Of a stretch of DNA of 64,000 bases, positions 50,212-58,248 are shown piece after piece. Position 1 is the stretch's first letter. Each line of letters opens with the position of its first letter. The DNA lies in NCBI GenBank assembly GCA_942491885.1, contig CALOCQ010000008.1:682001-746000 (forward strand), given 5' to 3'. The notes under the pieces are model-generated. The model saw only the letters and a list, made by a program, of their open reading frames with translations. It was not told the origin of the DNA and searched no databases. The position numbers were made by a program, and so were the translations under genes. This DNA comes from CALBPI01 sp942491885 (GTDB lineage: Bacteria; Pseudomonadota; Gammaproteobacteria; Steroidobacterales; Woeseiaceae).

Positions 50212-51585
50212 TTACTCGTATTGCTCGCGGTACTTGCGTACGACATGCAGCCCGATCACGTTGAGTCCGAGCGTCACCAGGAACAGCAGCAAGCCAAGGG
50301 CAAACGCCGCCAACGTCTTGGCGCTGTCAAACTCCTGATCGCCGACCAGTAGCGTAACGATTTGTACGGTCACGGTGGTCACCGCCTCAAACGGGTTAGC
50401 CGTCAGGTTAGCCGCCAGACCGGCCGCCATGACGACGATCATGGTCTCGCCGATCGCACGCGACACGGCCAGCAGGATGCCGCCCACGATACCCGGCAAC
50501 GCGGCCGGAATGAGCACTTGCCGAATAGTCTCGGAACGGGTTCCGCCCAGCGCGAGCGAGCCGTCTTTCATCGCCCTCGGCACGGCGGTGAGGGCGTCGT
50601 CGGCCAGCGACGATATCAGCGGAATAATCATGATGCCCATGACCAGACCAGCGGCCAACGCACTTTCAGACGCGACACTAAGGCCTATCGCCTCACCACC
50701 AGCGCGCAGCAACGGCGCGACGGTAAGCGCCGCAAAAAAACCATAGACGACCGTCGGGATGCCCGCCAGAATTTCAAGCAACGGCTTGGCTACAGCGCGA
50801 AAATTCGGCCGCGCGTACTCGGAAAGATAGATCGCCGTCATCAGACCTATCGGGGTTGCGATCACCATCGCAATCAACGTAATCAGCATGGTGCCCGCGA
50901 ACAACGGTACGGCACCGAAGGCGCCCGACGAGCCTACCTGATCGGCGCGAATGGCCGTTTGCGGACTCCACTCAAGCCCGAATAAGAACTCGCTGATCGG
51001 CACACGGCCAAAAAACCGGCTGGCCTCCACGACAACAGACGCCACGATGCCGACAGTCGTCAATACGGCGATGCTCGAGGCCATGATCAGCAAAACTTTG
51101 ACGAAACGTTCCACGCTCTCGCGGGCACGGAACGCGGGCCGGATACGCATCAGGCTGAACGCGCCACCTGCTGCCATCAATGCCAGCGCAGCAAGTGCGA
51201 GTACATTTCTGCTGCCTGCGCGCAACGCGTTGTAACGGCCCGCCAGATCGTTCAACACGGGATCATCGCTACTCATAACGCCGGCAGCGATATTGCGGAT
51301 CTCATTCAATGCCAGGCTGGGGTTGCCGGCGGCATCGGCAACCACCTGCGCGGGCAGTGAATCCACCATCTGGTAGTCAATGACGCGACCGGACAGCGCG
51401 ACCCAGACAAGCATGCTCGCCAATACGGGCATCAAAACCCACAACGACGAGTAAGCGCCGTAGTAATTGGGCAAAGAGTGCAATGCTGAACGATGCTCAA
51501 CTTGCGCCGACGCACGCCGGCGAGCGGCAACAAACAGTACCGTTGACGCGACGAGACCAATAATAAGCAATGTCAGTGGCTGCAT
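50212..51585 (-). CDS. pstC: Phosphate ABC transporter permease PstC (large form)
   Basis: Partner permease of PstA. The 457-residue protein has an N-terminal helix, further membrane segments near residues 45-65 and 125-145 with a hydrophilic loop between, then the conserved permease core (AGTMLITLIAMVIATPIGLMTA, then the loop ALGGTRSETIRQVLIPAALP). E. coli PstC is 319 residues, so this is the long type that goes with a long PstA. It starts 75 bases after pstS and ends 10 bases before pstA. Confidence 0.95.
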   Translation of the reverse strand: MQPLTLLIIGLVASTVLFVAARRRASAQVEHRSALHSLPNYYGAYSSLWVLMPVLASMLVWVALSGRVIDYQMVDSLPAQVVADAAGNPSLALNEIRNIAAGVMSSDDPVLNDLAGRYNALRAGSRNVLALAALALMAAGGAFSLMRIRPAFRARESVERFVKVLLIMASSIAVLTTVGIVASVVVEASRFFGRVPISEFLFGLEWSPQTAIRADQVGSSGAFGAVPLFAGTMLITLIAMVIATPIGLMTAIYLSEYARPNFRAVAKPLLEILAGIPTVVYGFFAALTVAPLLRAGGEAIGLSVASESALAAGLVMGIMIIPLISSLADDALTAVPRAMKDGSLALGGTRSETIRQVLIPAALPGIVGGILLAVSRAIGETMIVVMAAGLAANLTANPFEAVTTVTVQIVTLLVGDQEFDSAKTLAAFALGLLLFLVTLGLNVIGLHVVRKYREQYE

Positions 51586-51631
51586 TGTGCGGTGGCCCTG
51601 CGTTTCCGGGTGTTCATCAAGACCAGCGCGC

Positions 51632-51647
51632 CCGGCGGACGAGCCGG
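51632..51647 (-). other. Hairpin between pstS and pstC
   Basis: CCGGC (51643-51647 on the coding strand) pairs with GCCGG (51632-51636) over a 6-base loop just after the pstS stop. Hairpins here often protect abundant binding-protein mRNA; with only 5 bp the case is weak. Confidence 0.3.
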
Positions 51648-51660
51648 CCGCAATCGGTCT

Positions 51661-52719
51661 CTAAAGACGAATAGGACTGAGGGCGAGTACGTTCGCCAGA
51701 ACTTCGGCACGTTCGTCGACCGGCAAAGGAATCAAACCGCGATCGGTCAGGTAACCCTCATCGCCCCACGCCCGCGGGCTTGTGAATTCCGCGAGGAATT
51801 CCTTCAGACCGGGAATTACGCCGACGTGTGCGCGCTTGACGTAAAAGTACAGCGGCCGCGAAACAGGGTATGAACCGTCGGCGATCTTCTCGAAACTCGG
51901 CTCGGCACCGTCAACCAGCGAGCCCTGCACTTTCTCGGAGTTCTGATCCAGAAAACTGAATCCGAAAATGCCAAGTGCCGACGGGTTCGCCGTCAGCTTT
52001 TGAACGATCAGGTTATCGTTCTCGCCGGCTTCAACATACTTACCGTCCTCGCGGACCGTATGGCAGATCGTCTTGTAGCGCGTGTCGTCGGTTTTCTTTA
52101 TTGCCGCAATCCAGGGGAATGTCGTGCAGCCCCCCTCCATCGCCAGCTCGACAAATGCGTCGCGTGTGCCTGACGTGGGTGGCGGCCCGAGAACCTCGAT
52201 CGCCAGGTCAGGAAGCTCGGGGTCGACTTCGGACCAGAGCGTGTAAGGGTTGTCCACCAGCGTTTCACTGCCATCCGCTGCCGGCACCTGATCGGCCAAA
52301 GCAAGCCAGATCGCGCGTCGACTCAGCGACAATTGTTCACTCGACGATGCGTTAGCAATAACGATGCCGTCATAGCCAATTTTCACTTCGACGACGTCGT
52401 TGACGCCGTTGCCCGCGCACAGTTCGAGCTCCGACGCCTTGACACGGCGTGAGCTGTTGGTGATGTCGGGGTAGCCTACGCCGATACCCGAACAGAACAA
52501 TTTAAAGCCACCACCCGAGCCCGTTGACTCAACTTTAGGCGTTCTGAAGTCGGAGCGGCGACCAAATCGTTCCGCCACAACGGTCGAAAACGGATACACG
52601 GTCGACGACCCGACAATTGCAATGTAGTTTCTACCTTCCTGGGCCTGAACCGGCGTTGTCAGGTTAGACACACAAAGGACGGCGCATAGAAGCGTGGCGA
52701 AGATTTTCTTTTGGGGCAC
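51661..52719 (-). CDS. pstS: Phosphate ABC transporter substrate-binding protein PstS
   Basis: Periplasmic phosphate-binding protein. A signal peptide (MPQKKIFATLLCAVLC and on, cleaved near VQA before QEGRN) is followed by the ligand-binding motifs VGSSTVYPFS, STGSGGGFKLFCSG and PTSGTRDAFVEL. The 352-residue length assumes the GTG at 52719, which has GGGAG 7-8 bases upstream and starts right at the signal peptide; a GTG at 52758 is the longer alternative. It is first in pstSCAB and diverges from dapE over 139 AT-rich bases. I see no convincing Pho box there. Confidence 0.96.
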   Translation of the reverse strand: MPQKKIFATLLCAVLCVSNLTTPVQAQEGRNYIAIVGSSTVYPFSTVVAERFGRRSDFRTPKVESTGSGGGFKLFCSGIGVGYPDITNSSRRVKASELELCAGNGVNDVVEVKIGYDGIVIANASSSEQLSLSRRAIWLALADQVPAADGSETLVDNPYTLWSEVDPELPDLAIEVLGPPPTSGTRDAFVELAMEGGCTTFPWIAAIKKTDDTRYKTICHTVREDGKYVEAGENDNLIVQKLTANPSALGIFGFSFLDQNSEKVQGSLVDGAEPSFEKIADGSYPVSRPLYFYVKRAHVGVIPGLKEFLAEFTSPRAWGDEGYLTDRGLIPLPVDERAEVLANVLALSPIRL

Positions 52720-52858
52720 AATGAGACTCCCGAGCAGGTGTCGCGACGAAGTAGGCACGGTACTCTACCCACATTACCGTTTTGTTTCAATTGATACTTC
52801 TACTTATAGATAAAGCTCGTATAGTACTGTTTTTAAAGCTTTTAAAGAAACTATCCAC

Positions 52859-54031
52859 ATGCATTCAAAGACCTCCAAAGACGCATCATGCGTCGCATTG
52901 GCGCTAACCGAAGAATTGATCGAACGCCCGTCAATAACGCCGGACGATGCAGGTTGCCAACAACTACTTGCCGCGCGTCTGAAGGCGATCGGTTGCGTGA
53001 TCGAACATATGCAGTTCGGTGACCCGGCCGCCCCTACCGAAAACCTTTGGGCAAGGCGTGGTAGCGCAGGCCCGGTCTTGTGTTTTGCCGGCCACACAGA
53101 CGTCGTGCCGCCCGGTCCGCGTGACAAGTGGCACAGCGACCCGTTCACGCCCACCCGCAAGGGCGGCGATCTGTTCGGGCGCGGTGCCGCCGACATGAAA
53201 GCCAGTCTGGCGGCGATGGTCGTTGCGGCCGAGCGCTTTGTCGCGGAATACCCGGATCACCCGGGCTCACTCGCTTTCCTGATTACCAGTGACGAGGAAG
53301 GCCCGGCGCGCGATGGCACACTGAAGGTTATGGAAACATTGACAGCGCGTCAGGAACACATCGACTGGTGCGTGGTGGGCGAGCCATCCAGCCACAAGCA
53401 GCTCGGCGATTTGATCCGCATCGGGCGGCGCGGATCATTAAGCGGCATCCTCACAGTGCGCGGCATCCAGGGCCATGTGGCCTATCCTGAACTGGCGCGC
53501 AACCCGATTCATGATTTCGCACCGATTCTCACCGCGTTGGTGGAATTGCCGCTCGATGACGGCAATGCACATTTCCCGCCGACCTCGTTTCAAATGGTCA
53601 AAGTTGAGGCCGGCACAGGGGCGCCGAATGTGACGCCGGGCGAGCTGCACGCAAGATTCAACTTTCGCTATTCAACCGAATGGACGTATGAGCAGCTTCA
53701 GGAACTTGTCGCAGAGACGTTGGCGCGCTTTGACGCCGATATCGATCTGCGCTGGCACTTGTCCGGCGAGCCATTCCTGACCGAGCCCGGCGTACTCACC
53801 GATGCCGTTAGCGCCTCAATCAAGGCGCACACCGGACTCTCACCCGAGCTTTCGACCGGTGGTGGTACCTCTGACGGACGATTTATTTCTCCGGCCGGCG
53901 TCGATGTTGTCGAGTTGGGTCCGGTAAATGCCTCAATTCACAAGGTGAATGAGCATGTACGCTGCGACGATATCGGCGAACTGGCCAATATCTACGCCGA
54001 CATCATGAAGCGCCTTTTAGTCGGCGCGTGA
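52859..54031 (+). CDS. dapE: Succinyl-diaminopimelate desuccinylase
   Basis: Zinc-dependent M20 amidohydrolase that releases LL-diaminopimelate. The 390-residue protein has the metal ligands in CFAGHTDVVPPG, GRGAADMKASLAAM and ITSDEEGPA, and GTSDGRFIS near the C-terminus. It completes the succinylase branch with dapC and dapD but is about 5 kb from them, beyond the pst operon. The ATG at 52859 has a weak AAAGAAA ribosome site. Its end overlaps the convergent dsbB by 15 bases. Confidence 0.97.
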   Translation: MHSKTSKDASCVALALTEELIERPSITPDDAGCQQLLAARLKAIGCVIEHMQFGDPAAPTENLWARRGSAGPVLCFAGHTDVVPPGPRDKWHSDPFTPTRKGGDLFGRGAADMKASLAAMVVAAERFVAEYPDHPGSLAFLITSDEEGPARDGTLKVMETLTARQEHIDWCVVGEPSSHKQLGDLIRIGRRGSLSGILTVRGIQGHVAYPELARNPIHDFAPILTALVELPLDDGNAHFPPTSFQMVKVEAGTGAPNVTPGELHARFNFRYSTEWTYEQLQELVAETLARFDADIDLRWHLSGEPFLTEPGVLTDAVSASIKAHTGLSPELSTGGGTSDGRFISPAGVDVVELGPVNASIHKVNEHVRCDDIGELANIYADIMKRLLVGA

Positions 54032-54520
54032 GCGCGGCAAAAGCAGGTTGCTGAACAACACCCATACGACCAGCACAGCGGACGCGACCGCCACCCAGGC
54101 AGGCATAGTCAAGCCGAGAAAACGCCAGCTAACCTCGGCGCACTCGCCGGAGGCCGTCAAAACCTGACGAATGACGCTGCCTATCGGCAGTGTGTCGAGC
54201 ATGTAGTCCAGCCCGGCGCCGCAGGCCGGCACCTGATCCGGCGGCAGGTTTTGCAGCCAGACGTGGCGCGCCGCCAGACCGAATGCCGTGCCACCCGCAA
54301 TCAATGCCAGCAGCGTATAAAAGACGCCGCCACGCGCGGGGTTGTGCAGTGCGGCTACCAGCGTGACCACGCCCAGAGCCGCAATAGCGATGCGCTGGAA
54401 AATGCACAACGGGCAAGGATAAAGCTCAAGCACATATTGCGAATACAAAGCGTAGGCGAGTAAGCCCGCACAAACGACGAAGGTCAGCGCATTGCCCAGC
54501 CGGCGATTGAGTTTCAACAT
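54017..54520 (-). CDS. dsbB: Disulfide bond formation protein DsbB
   Basis: Inner-membrane quinone reductase that reoxidises the periplasmic thiol oxidase DsbA. The 167-residue protein has four membrane helices, the CXXC pair Cys36-Cys39 in LYPCPLCIFQR, and the second periplasmic pair Cys100 and Cys127 between helices 3 and 4. Its partner DsbA is not in the window. It follows phoU by 9 bases on the same strand, so it may share a transcript with the Pho regulators. Confidence 0.95.
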   Translation of the reverse strand: MLKLNRRLGNALTFVVCAGLLAYALYSQYVLELYPCPLCIFQRIAIAALGVVTLVAALHNPARGGVFYTLLALIAGGTAFGLAARHVWLQNLPPDQVPACGAGLDYMLDTLPIGSVIRQVLTASGECAEVSWRFLGLTMPAWVAVASAVLVVWVLFSNLLLPRSRAD

Positions 54521-54529
54521 ACCGCGCGC

Positions 54530-55237
54530 CTAGTCTTCCAATGTGACCTCATCAACATTGGTATGGCGGATATCTTTGCCATGCACCATGTAGATCACAT
54601 ATTCACAGATGTTCTTGGCGTGGTCGCCGATACGTTCGAGCGACCGGGCCGCCCAGGTCACGTTCATCACGCGCTTGATCGTACGCGGATCTTCCATCAT
54701 GAACGTGATGCACTGGCGCTGAATGGCTTCGTATTCCTGATCGACAATCTCGTCCTGGCGCACCGTCTCAAGTGCCGCTTCAACATCAAGTCGGGCAAAC
54801 GCGTCCATCGCCGCGTTGACCATGCGCCTGACGTGGCCGCCCAGTGTCTTCAATTCGCGGTAGGAATCGCTCGGCCGATCCATGTTGGCGAGTTTGGATG
54901 CCAGAAAGCCAATTTTCTCGGCCTCGTCGCCGATTCGCTCGAGGTCGGTAATGGTCTTGATGATGGCAACAATCAGCCGCAAATCGGAAGCGGTCGGCGC
55001 GCGCGTCGCGATAATCCGGCTGCACTCCTCGTCGATTGATACCTCAAGACTATTGACCTTGTAGTCATCGTGGGCGACTTTCAGACCCAGCTCACTGTTA
55101 CCCGACACGACCGCCTCGATGGCTTTCGTCAGCTGCGTCTCGACCAGCCCGCCCATTGCCAGCACATTGCTGCGCAGGTCTTCCAGGTCCTTGTTGAAAC
55201 GCTTCGAAATGTGATGCGTCAAATCAGTTGTTTGCAT
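54530..55237 (-). CDS. phoU: Phosphate signalling protein PhoU
   Basis: Cytoplasmic negative regulator linking the Pst transporter to PhoR. The 235-residue protein is two three-helix repeats with the metal-binding motifs ITDLERIGDEAEKIG and AARSLERIGDHAKNICEYV, one per repeat. The ATG at 55237 has an AGGAGA ribosome site at 7 bases; the frame extends 19 codons further. Unlike in E. coli it is not at the end of the pst operon but follows phoB-phoR. The 182 bases to phoR hold only a CCTGCA/TGCAGG hairpin (55263-55279 region). Confidence 0.95.
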   Translation of the reverse strand: MQTTDLTHHISKRFNKDLEDLRSNVLAMGGLVETQLTKAIEAVVSGNSELGLKVAHDDYKVNSLEVSIDEECSRIIATRAPTASDLRLIVAIIKTITDLERIGDEAEKIGFLASKLANMDRPSDSYRELKTLGGHVRRMVNAAMDAFARLDVEAALETVRQDEIVDQEYEAIQRQCITFMMEDPRTIKRVMNVTWAARSLERIGDHAKNICEYVIYMVHGKDIRHTNVDEVTLED

Positions 55238-55419
55238 GAATTCTCTCCTTGCCGGTGCGCCTGCAATGACTGCAGGAGCGTGCGGTGCCGGCATTTTCCA
55301 TCGATTTTAACAGTTGCGTCGCGAAACCGCGCAGGTTTAACAACCAAAGAGCAATAGCCGCTGCGACGGGCTGCAATCACTTGTGCCAGTCGCGACTCCG
55401 GGTGCCGGTACGTGCGCCC

Positions 55420-56730
55420 TCAAGCTGACGTCGCCGAGTCTTGATCGACACCCGCCGCTGCGATTCGTTGCGCAGGGAAATGGCAAATGAACTGGCTGCC
55501 TTGATTTTCGATACTGATGATCTCGAGTGTTGCTTCGTGTCGCGCCAGCGCATGCTTGACGATCGCGAGCCCCAGGCCAACGCCACCGCTGTCGCGGCCG
55601 CGCCCTCGATTGACCCTGAAAAACCGTTCGGTGAGTCTTGGCACGTCTTGCGGCGCGATACCGTCACCCTCATCTTCAACGACCAGTTTCATACCCTTGT
55701 TTTCCGGCTGCCAGTGCACAGTCACCGGCGTGCCCTCACCGCTGTAGCGCAGCGCGTTGCTGACCAGATTACTGATCACTGACGAAAGATCCGAGTACTC
55801 GCCGAGGACCAGCGCATCGCTCTCAATGTTCACGCGCAACCGCAATTGCTCAGCATCGTAGAGTCCGATTGTCTCGCGAATAAGCGATGCGACATCCACC
55901 GCTTTGTCACTACCTGCGATGGCACCGGCTTCAAGCTTCGACAACGCCAGCAATTCATCGAGCATCTCGCGCATGCGATCTGCCTGGCGGCGCATCTCAT
56001 CGACAGGCTTGCCCCATTCGGCGCGCAGCTGAGCGTCGTCGTACATTGCGTCAATGTAGCCGCTAATCACCGTCAACGGCGTACGCAGTTCGTGCGACGC
56101 GTTGGCGACAAAATCGCGTCGCATCCGGCTGAGCCGCGTGCGCTCGGTAACATCACGAATAATGAGCAGCCGACTGTTCGCGCTGTAAGGCACCATGCTA
56201 ATGCTGAGCCAGCCGTCCTCACGACGCGGTGACGGGATGATAACGGGTGCCTGAAAGCTACCGCGTGCAAGATAGTTGACGAAGTCCGGATGACGAATCA
56301 GGTTATCCACCCGTTGACCACGATCACGACGGCGGCGCAGCCCGATCAGCATTTGTGCGGCGGCGTTATAGCGCTGAATGTCGTTGTCTTCATTCAGCGC
56401 AATGACACCGTCAGGCAAGGCATTGGTTGATTGGCGGATTTCTTTCATCAGCTGGCGATGGCGGCTCTTGTGTCGCCTGACGCGCTGTTGTTGATAGCGC
56501 ACCGCAGCCAGCACGCGGGCCCAGACGCCATCGCCATCCGGCACCCTGACACGTTTGCGCAGTCTGAGCACACGTTCGAGCTCGAGCAGATAACGCAGGT
56601 GATAGACGAGCAACCCCGTCAAAGCGACGATGACGCCGAGCAGCGCCTGACTAAAGTAGGCGCCTACAATTGCGCCCAACAAGACCGCCAGCGCTGTCGT
56701 CAAAATAACGCTTCGAATAGCCAGCGGCAT
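55420..56730 (-). CDS. phoR: Phosphate regulon sensor histidine kinase PhoR
   Basis: Membrane kinase that phosphorylates PhoB under phosphate limitation. The 436-residue protein has two N-terminal hydrophobic helices (about residues 8-42), a basic linker, a PAS domain (about 98-195), the phospho-acceptor His213 in FVANASHELRTPLTVISG, and the ATP-binding N, G1 and G2 boxes (NLVSNALRYS, VEDEGDGIAP, GVGLGLAIVKHAL). Its ATG shares a base with the phoB stop (TAATG). Confidence 0.96.
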   Translation of the reverse strand: MPLAIRSVILTTALAVLLGAIVGAYFSQALLGVIVALTGLLVYHLRYLLELERVLRLRKRVRVPDGDGVWARVLAAVRYQQQRVRRHKSRHRQLMKEIRQSTNALPDGVIALNEDNDIQRYNAAAQMLIGLRRRRDRGQRVDNLIRHPDFVNYLARGSFQAPVIIPSPRREDGWLSISMVPYSANSRLLIIRDVTERTRLSRMRRDFVANASHELRTPLTVISGYIDAMYDDAQLRAEWGKPVDEMRRQADRMREMLDELLALSKLEAGAIAGSDKAVDVASLIRETIGLYDAEQLRLRVNIESDALVLGEYSDLSSVISNLVSNALRYSGEGTPVTVHWQPENKGMKLVVEDEGDGIAPQDVPRLTERFFRVNRGRGRDSGGVGLGLAIVKHALARHEATLEIISIENQGSQFICHFPAQRIAAAGVDQDSATSA

Positions 56731-57422
56731 TATTCGTTTCGAACCGAAAACCTGTAACCAGCGCCGCGCACGGTCTGGATCAGATTGTCAGCATCATGTG
56801 GCTCGAGAGCCTTGCGCAAACGCCGGATGTGCACGTCAACCGTGCGCTCCTCGACGTAGACATTTGCGCCCCAGACCCGATCGAGCAATTGCGCGCGGCT
56901 GTAAACGCGCTCGGGATGGGTGATCAGGAACTTGAGCAAGCGATATTCCTTGGGGCCCAGCGACACTTCGGTTTCGCCCGCGAACACACGGTGGCCGACG
57001 GCATCAATCCGCAGCTTGCCGGCGCTATAGGTCTCACTGCTGCTGCTTGCTACCCGTCGCAGTACGGCCTGAATACGCGACAGCAACTCACGGGAAGAAA
57101 ACGGCTTGGTGATGTAGTCGTCGGCACCACTATCGAGGCCGCGAATCTTGTCGAATTCGTCGGCGCGCGCCGTCAACATAATGATCGCGAGGTCCTCGAA
57201 CTGAGGATCGCGTTGTAAAGACCTGACCAGCTCGAGTCCACTCATATCCGGCAGCATCCAATCAACAATGGCGAGATCCGCGCCGTTATCGGCCAACAGG
57301 TCGCGCGCGCTCTGGCAGTCATGTGCCTGTAACACTTCGTACCCGGCGCGCGTCAGATGAAAGGCAACCATTTCACAGATGGCGATTTCATCTTCAACAA
57401 TAATGATTCGGGCTGCGCTCAT
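56730..57422 (-). CDS. phoB: Phosphate regulon response regulator PhoB
   Basis: OmpR-type transcription activator of the Pho regulon. The 230-residue protein has the receiver domain with acidic residues near 10-12 and the phospho-acceptor Asp54 (IVDWMLPDMSG), and a C-terminal winged helix with RVYSRAQLLDRVWGANVYVE and RTVDVHIRRLRKAL. A candidate Pho box lies 43-60 bases upstream, in keeping with autoregulation. It heads phoB-phoR-phoU(-dsbB). Confidence 0.97.
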   Translation of the reverse strand: MSAARIIIVEDEIAICEMVAFHLTRAGYEVLQAHDCQSARDLLADNGADLAIVDWMLPDMSGLELVRSLQRDPQFEDLAIIMLTARADEFDKIRGLDSGADDYITKPFSSRELLSRIQAVLRRVASSSSETYSAGKLRIDAVGHRVFAGETEVSLGPKEYRLLKFLITHPERVYSRAQLLDRVWGANVYVEERTVDVHIRRLRKALEPHDADNLIQTVRGAGYRFSVRNE

Positions 57423-57464
57423 AAGTTGAGTACCTCACTAGACCCGACCATTACATCTATGTGA

Positions 57465-57482
57465 CGTTACAAAGATGTTACA
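57465..57482 (-). promoter_or_regulatory. Candidate Pho box upstream of phoB
   Basis: On the minus strand TGTAACA (57476-57482) and TGTAACG (57465-57471) are direct 7-mers with a 4-base spacer, so an 11-base period. This is the layout of PhoB-binding sites. TGTAAT (57450-57455) begins 9 bases after the second repeat and could be the -10 box, with the Pho box taking the place of the -35. The first repeat also lies in a 19-base palindrome (CAAAGATGT-N-ACATCTTTG). Confidence 0.6.
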
Positions 57483-57519
57483 TCTTTGCGGCTGAATCCG
57501 GGAACGTCAACTGCGATGC

Positions 57520-58206
57520 TCAGCTTGCCGGGCGTGCGGCAACCTCATTACGCAGGTAAACCGCCGACGCTGAAGCCGCCGGACCCCATTCCGACTCATC
57601 CTCCGCAGTCGCCAGACGCAGCAGCGTCACCGCCATCGGCAAGTTGTGCTCAGGACAGTAAGTGCCTCCATCAAGGCTATCCACCCACCGCTCCACATCG
57701 CGGTTTTCGTCGGCCGCGCTGCCTACGATCAAGGTCGCGCCATTTGCCGTGAGCGCCGTGGGCGACAGCAATGCGTCCTCGCCGACCGCATGCGCCAGGC
57801 CATTATCATCGCGCTCATAACATCCGGCGTAGACTTCATTCATTCTGGCATCCTGCAATACGAGTACGCGCGCGTCGTCATGCGCATCCATTGCCTGCTG
57901 CGCTGCCGCACGCAGACTCGAGAGCCCCAAAACCGGCAACGCCGCACCCAGCGCCAGCCCCTGCGTCAGCGCCACGGCAATGCGAACGCCGGTAAACGAG
58001 CCAGGGCCGCGACCGTAGACGATGCCATCCAGCTGATGGATCCCGACCGACAGCTCTTCGAGCACACTATCAATCAAACCCATGATCATCGATGCGTGCG
58101 CACGCGCCTCGACAATGTGGCGCACCGCGCGCTTCCCGTTGGCAGACAATGCCACTGAACAGGCGTCGGTCGACGTCTCTATCGCTAGTAGTGATGTTTT
58201 ACTCAT
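57520..58206 (-). CDS. tsaB: tRNA threonylcarbamoyladenosine complex protein TsaB
   Basis: Scaffold of the TsaBDE complex that adds t6A at position 37 of ANN-reading tRNAs. The 228-residue ASKHA-fold protein has LLAIETSTDACSVAL at the start and the conserved YGRGPGSFTGVRIAVALTQGL. It lies 42 bases after the yoaA-type helicase gene, the same pairing as in E. coli, and 97 bases before phoB. Confidence 0.95.
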   Translation of the reverse strand: MSKTSLLAIETSTDACSVALSANGKRAVRHIVEARAHASMIMGLIDSVLEELSVGIHQLDGIVYGRGPGSFTGVRIAVALTQGLALGAALPVLGLSSLRAAAQQAMDAHDDARVLVLQDARMNEVYAGCYERDDNGLAHAVGEDALLSPTALTANGATLIVGSAADENRDVERWVDSLDGGTYCPEHNLPMAVTLLRLATAEDESEWGPAASASAVYLRNEVAARPAS

Positions 58207-58248
58207 TGCCCCTCAACCAGGCTGTTCGCTGCGGCTCGATCTGGCCGG

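Noticed and set aside
52720..52858. Pho box from the CTTTAAA repeats
   Set aside because: The period is 9 bases, not 11, and the half-site differs from both the E. coli site and the one before phoB.
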